Origin: Viridibacillus arenosi | GTDB lineage: Bacteria; Bacillota; Bacilli; Bacillales_A; Planococcaceae | NCBI RefSeq assembly: GCF_001955655.1 | Contig: NZ_MSPW01000004.1 | Location: 362,476 to 426,475, forward strand | Reading direction: 5' to 3' | DNA length: 64,000 nt | In this document: piece after piece, positions 62,174 to 64,000 of the stretch | Layout: each line of letters starts with the position of its first letter | How positions within the stretch are numbered: position 1 is the stretch's first letter | The notes under the pieces: generated by a model | Database searches by the model: none | The model's input: the letters and a program-made list of their open reading frames with translations, nothing else | Told to the model about the DNA's origin: nothing | Position numbers and translations under genes: made by a program

Positions 62174-62222
62174 AAAAGCGTTTCTACCGATGTACAATGT
62201 GCGGGAAGAACGCTTTTTTTTT
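62174..62222 (+). terminator. Terminator after the GT2-TagF gene
   Basis: AAAAGCGTT (62174-62182) / AACGCTTTT (62209-62217) with a T run of more than eight. Confidence 0.8.
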
Positions 62223-62342
62223 TATAGCAAAAAATAAAAACTTTAATGTTTTTTTCTTGTAATGCTTAATGCTAAAATATAAAATGGGCCAAATGAACTT
62301 AAAAAACACGAATATAAATTTGAATAGAAAGAGTGGATTCAG

Positions 62343-63521
62343 TTGTTAAAGAAGATAAAGAAAAGTAAATACACTAAAAAGCTCATTACAAAAACATTCA
62401 GGTTATTATCTAGAACACCTAGAAAGAAAAATTTAGTCGTATTTGAAAGTTTCCACGGAAAACGTTATAGCGATAATCCGCGTGCCATTTATGAATACAT
62501 GAAAGAAAATAATCCAGAATACACACTGATCTGGAGTGTAGCTAAGGAAAGCATACCTCTATTTGAAGAAATGGGCGTTCCGTACATGAGACGCTTTTCA
62601 TTAAGATGGTTACTGAATTTCCCGCGCGCCGAATACTGGGTCAATAACGTTCGCTTACCAAAGTGGATGCCAAGACCGAAAGAAACGGCGTATCTACAAA
62701 CTTGGCATGGTACACCGCTGAAAAAACTAGGTACGGACATTGAAGAAGTATATATGCCGGGCACAAAAACAAACAAATATCGTAAAAACATTATTGCTGA
62801 GTCAAAAAATTGGAACTACTTAATAGCGCCAAATGCATACTCAGGAGAAATTTTAGCACGTGCATTCCACTTTAAAGGCAAAGTAATTGAGTCAGGATAT
62901 CCACGAAATGATGCATTACAAAACACAGATCCAAACAAGATTGAGAAAATCCGTAAGTCATTAAACATCCCTGAAGGTAAGAAAATCGTCCTATACGCAC
63001 CAACATGGCGTGATGACCAATTCTTCAAAAAAGGGAAATACAAATTTGAATTCCAATTCGACATTCAAAAACTAAAAGAGCAATACGGAGACGATTTCGT
63101 CCTACTTGCTCGCATGCACTACTTAGTATCAGAAAGCTTTGACTTCGCACAGTACGGCGATTTCATCAAAGATGTTTCCAACTACTATGACATTGCAGAT
63201 TTATACTTAGTGAGCGACCTTTTAATCACTGACTACTCATCTGTATTCTTTGACTATGCTATCCTAGATCGCCCAATTATCTTCTACATGTACGATCTTG
63301 AAGATTATCGCGACCGCTTACGTGGCTTCTACATCGACATCGAAGCAGATGCACCAGGACTAATCGTCAAAGAACAGGACGAGCTATTTACTGAAATCGG
63401 TCGTGCCCTAACTGAAGGCCACCACTCAAAAGAACAATTCGACCGCTTCGCAGAACGCTTCTGCGAATGGGAAGACGGCAAAGCCTCAGAACGCGTAGTC
63501 AAAGAAGTATTCAAAAAATAA
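62343..63521 (+). CDS. CDP-glycerol glycerophosphotransferase, second TagF-like
   Basis: 392 aa, single-domain relative of the C-terminal half of the preceding protein: VFESFHGKRYSDNP, LQTWHGTPLKKL with the catalytic His, LYAPTWRDDQFFK, LARMHYL and ITDYSSVFFDY. It could be the TarF-like primer or a second polymerase; sequence does not decide, so no symbol is given. TTG start 62343 has only a weak RBS (AAAGAGTGG). Its own terminator follows, then repeat array 3. Confidence 0.85.
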   Translation: MLKKIKKSKYTKKLITKTFRLLSRTPRKKNLVVFESFHGKRYSDNPRAIYEYMKENNPEYTLIWSVAKESIPLFEEMGVPYMRRFSLRWLLNFPRAEYWVNNVRLPKWMPRPKETAYLQTWHGTPLKKLGTDIEEVYMPGTKTNKYRKNIIAESKNWNYLIAPNAYSGEILARAFHFKGKVIESGYPRNDALQNTDPNKIEKIRKSLNIPEGKKIVLYAPTWRDDQFFKKGKYKFEFQFDIQKLKEQYGDDFVLLARMHYLVSESFDFAQYGDFIKDVSNYYDIADLYLVSDLLITDYSSVFFDYAILDRPIIFYMYDLEDYRDRLRGFYIDIEADAPGLIVKEQDELFTEIGRALTEGHHSKEQFDRFAERFCEWEDGKASERVVKEVFKK

Positions 63522-63534
63522 CACCAAACAAATA

Positions 63535-63575
63535 AAAAGCGAGGAGAAAATACAATATTTTCTCCTCGCTTTTTT
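63535..63575 (+). terminator. Terminator after the second TagF-like gene
   Basis: GCGAGGAGAAAATA (63539-63552) / TATTTTCTCCTCGC (63556-63569), perfect 14 bp, followed by T6. Confidence 0.88.
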
Positions 63576-63595
63576 CATTTGGCAAAAAAGAACCT

Positions 63596-64000
63596 GAGCA
63601 GCGCCAAAGCCCGCGAGTAGCGCTAAATCCTGCGCGAGTAGAGCCAAAACCCGAGCGAGTAGCGCCAAAGCCCGCGAGTAGCGCTAAATTCTGTGCGAGC
63701 AGCGCCAAAGTCCGAGCGAGTAGCGCTAAATCCTGCGCGAGCAGCGCCAAAGCCCGAGCGAGTAGCGCTAAATTCTGCGTGAGTAGCGCCAAAGCCCGTG
63801 AGCAGCGCCAAAGCCCGCCCGAGTAGCGCTAAATCCTGCGCGAGTAGCGCCAAAACCCGCCCGAGCAGCGCTAAATCCCATGTGAGTAGCGCCAAAGCCC
63901 GAGTGAGCAGCGCCAAAGCCCGCCCGAGCAGCGCCAAAGACCGTGAGTAGCGCCAAAGCCCGCCCGAGTAGCGCTAAACCCCACCCGAGTAGCGCCACCC
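63596..64000 (+). repeat. GC-rich 19-21 bp repeat array 3 (about 20 units, continues past window)
   Basis: Tandem units GAGYAGCGCCAAAGCCC and GAGTAGCGCTAAATYCTG alternating for much of the array, 21 bp with occasional 19 bp, same orientation as arrays 1 and 2. The array is still running at base 64000. More homogeneous and GC-rich than array 1. Minus-strand Leu/Ala-rich frames across it are not accepted as genes. Confidence 0.9.

Noticed and set aside
63486..63998. Leu/Ala-rich minus-strand frames across array 3
   Set aside because: Same reason as for array 2; different frames give equally long, equally repetitive products.

Overview
The window is a chromosomal segment of a low-GC, endospore-forming, flagellated Bacillales bacterium. 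Gene order closely follows the pyrG to ywq part of the Bacillus subtilis map: rpoE-pyrG-ywjG-spo0F-fbaA-ywjH-murAB-glpX-rho-rpmE-tdk, prfA-prmC-spoIIR-ywlC-mntP-ywlE-rpiB-ywlG-glyA-upp, the atp operon, then murAA-spoIID-spoIIQ-spoIIID-mbl-flhO-flhP-fabZ-ywpF-ssbB-ywqA-ywqB. Several departures point to the Lysinibacillus/Solibacillus/Viridibacillus group (Planococcaceae/Caryophanaceae) rather than Bacillus itself: a fused isobutyryl-CoA mutase gene next to rpoE, a chemoreceptor between ywlE and rpiB, and GC-rich GAGTAGCGCYAAA repeat arrays. This placement is an inference from gene order and protein sequence.

Layout. 1-3.2 kb: the 3' part of icmF, then two tandem copies and one degraded copy of a strongly structured, non-coding element. 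3.2-13.8 kb: transcription, nucleotide and central-carbon genes (rpoE, pyrG with a reiterative-transcription type attenuator, spo0F, fbaA, transaldolase-like, murAB, glpX, rho, rpmE, tdk). 13.9-23.7 kb: an extra exported amidase, then prfA, prmC, spoIIR, ywlC (with a DnaA-box cluster at its start), mntP, ywlE, a chemoreceptor, rpiB, ywlG and glyA. 23.7-26 kb: the remnant of an EAL-domain gene, then upp and mnaA. 26.0-33.5 kb: a complete atpIBEFHAGDC operon behind a long structured leader. 33.6-43.2 kb: ywzB, murAA, sporulation genes (spoIID, spoIIQ, spoIIID), mbl, flhO/flhP, an EpuA-like protein, fabZ, a lipoprotein, ywpF and ssbB, the last with a ComK-type promoter. 43.4-49.2 kb: a SNF2 helicase and SWIM-domain protein pair on the minus strand, plus small proteins.

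From about 49 kb the window is accessory in character: an isolated atypical flagellin under a perfect sigma-D promoter, an amino-acid ABC transporter preceded by ArgR-like boxes, a NERD-domain protein with a probable ATT start, an aminotransferase, and a wall teichoic acid cluster (GT4 glycosyltransferase, tagD, tagB, a GT2-TagF fusion and a second TagF). Three arrays of 19-21 bp GC-rich units (50.3, 54.2-54.9 and 63.6-64.0 kb, the last running off the window) lie in the intergenic gaps of this part.

How the genes work together: the first 43 kb is mostly housekeeping and sporulation/cell-wall machinery. UDP-GlcNAc made elsewhere is used by two MurA paralogues and by MnaA, whose ManNAc product feeds the wall teichoic acid linkage unit; TagD, TagB and the TagF-like enzymes then build the glycerol-phosphate polymer. 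SpoIIR, SpoIIQ, SpoIID and SpoIIID act successively in sigma-E activation, engulfment and mother-cell transcription. The best candidates for undescribed biology are the GC-rich repeat arrays and the covarying tandem element after icmF. No tRNA, rRNA, CRISPR array, transposase or phage gene was seen.
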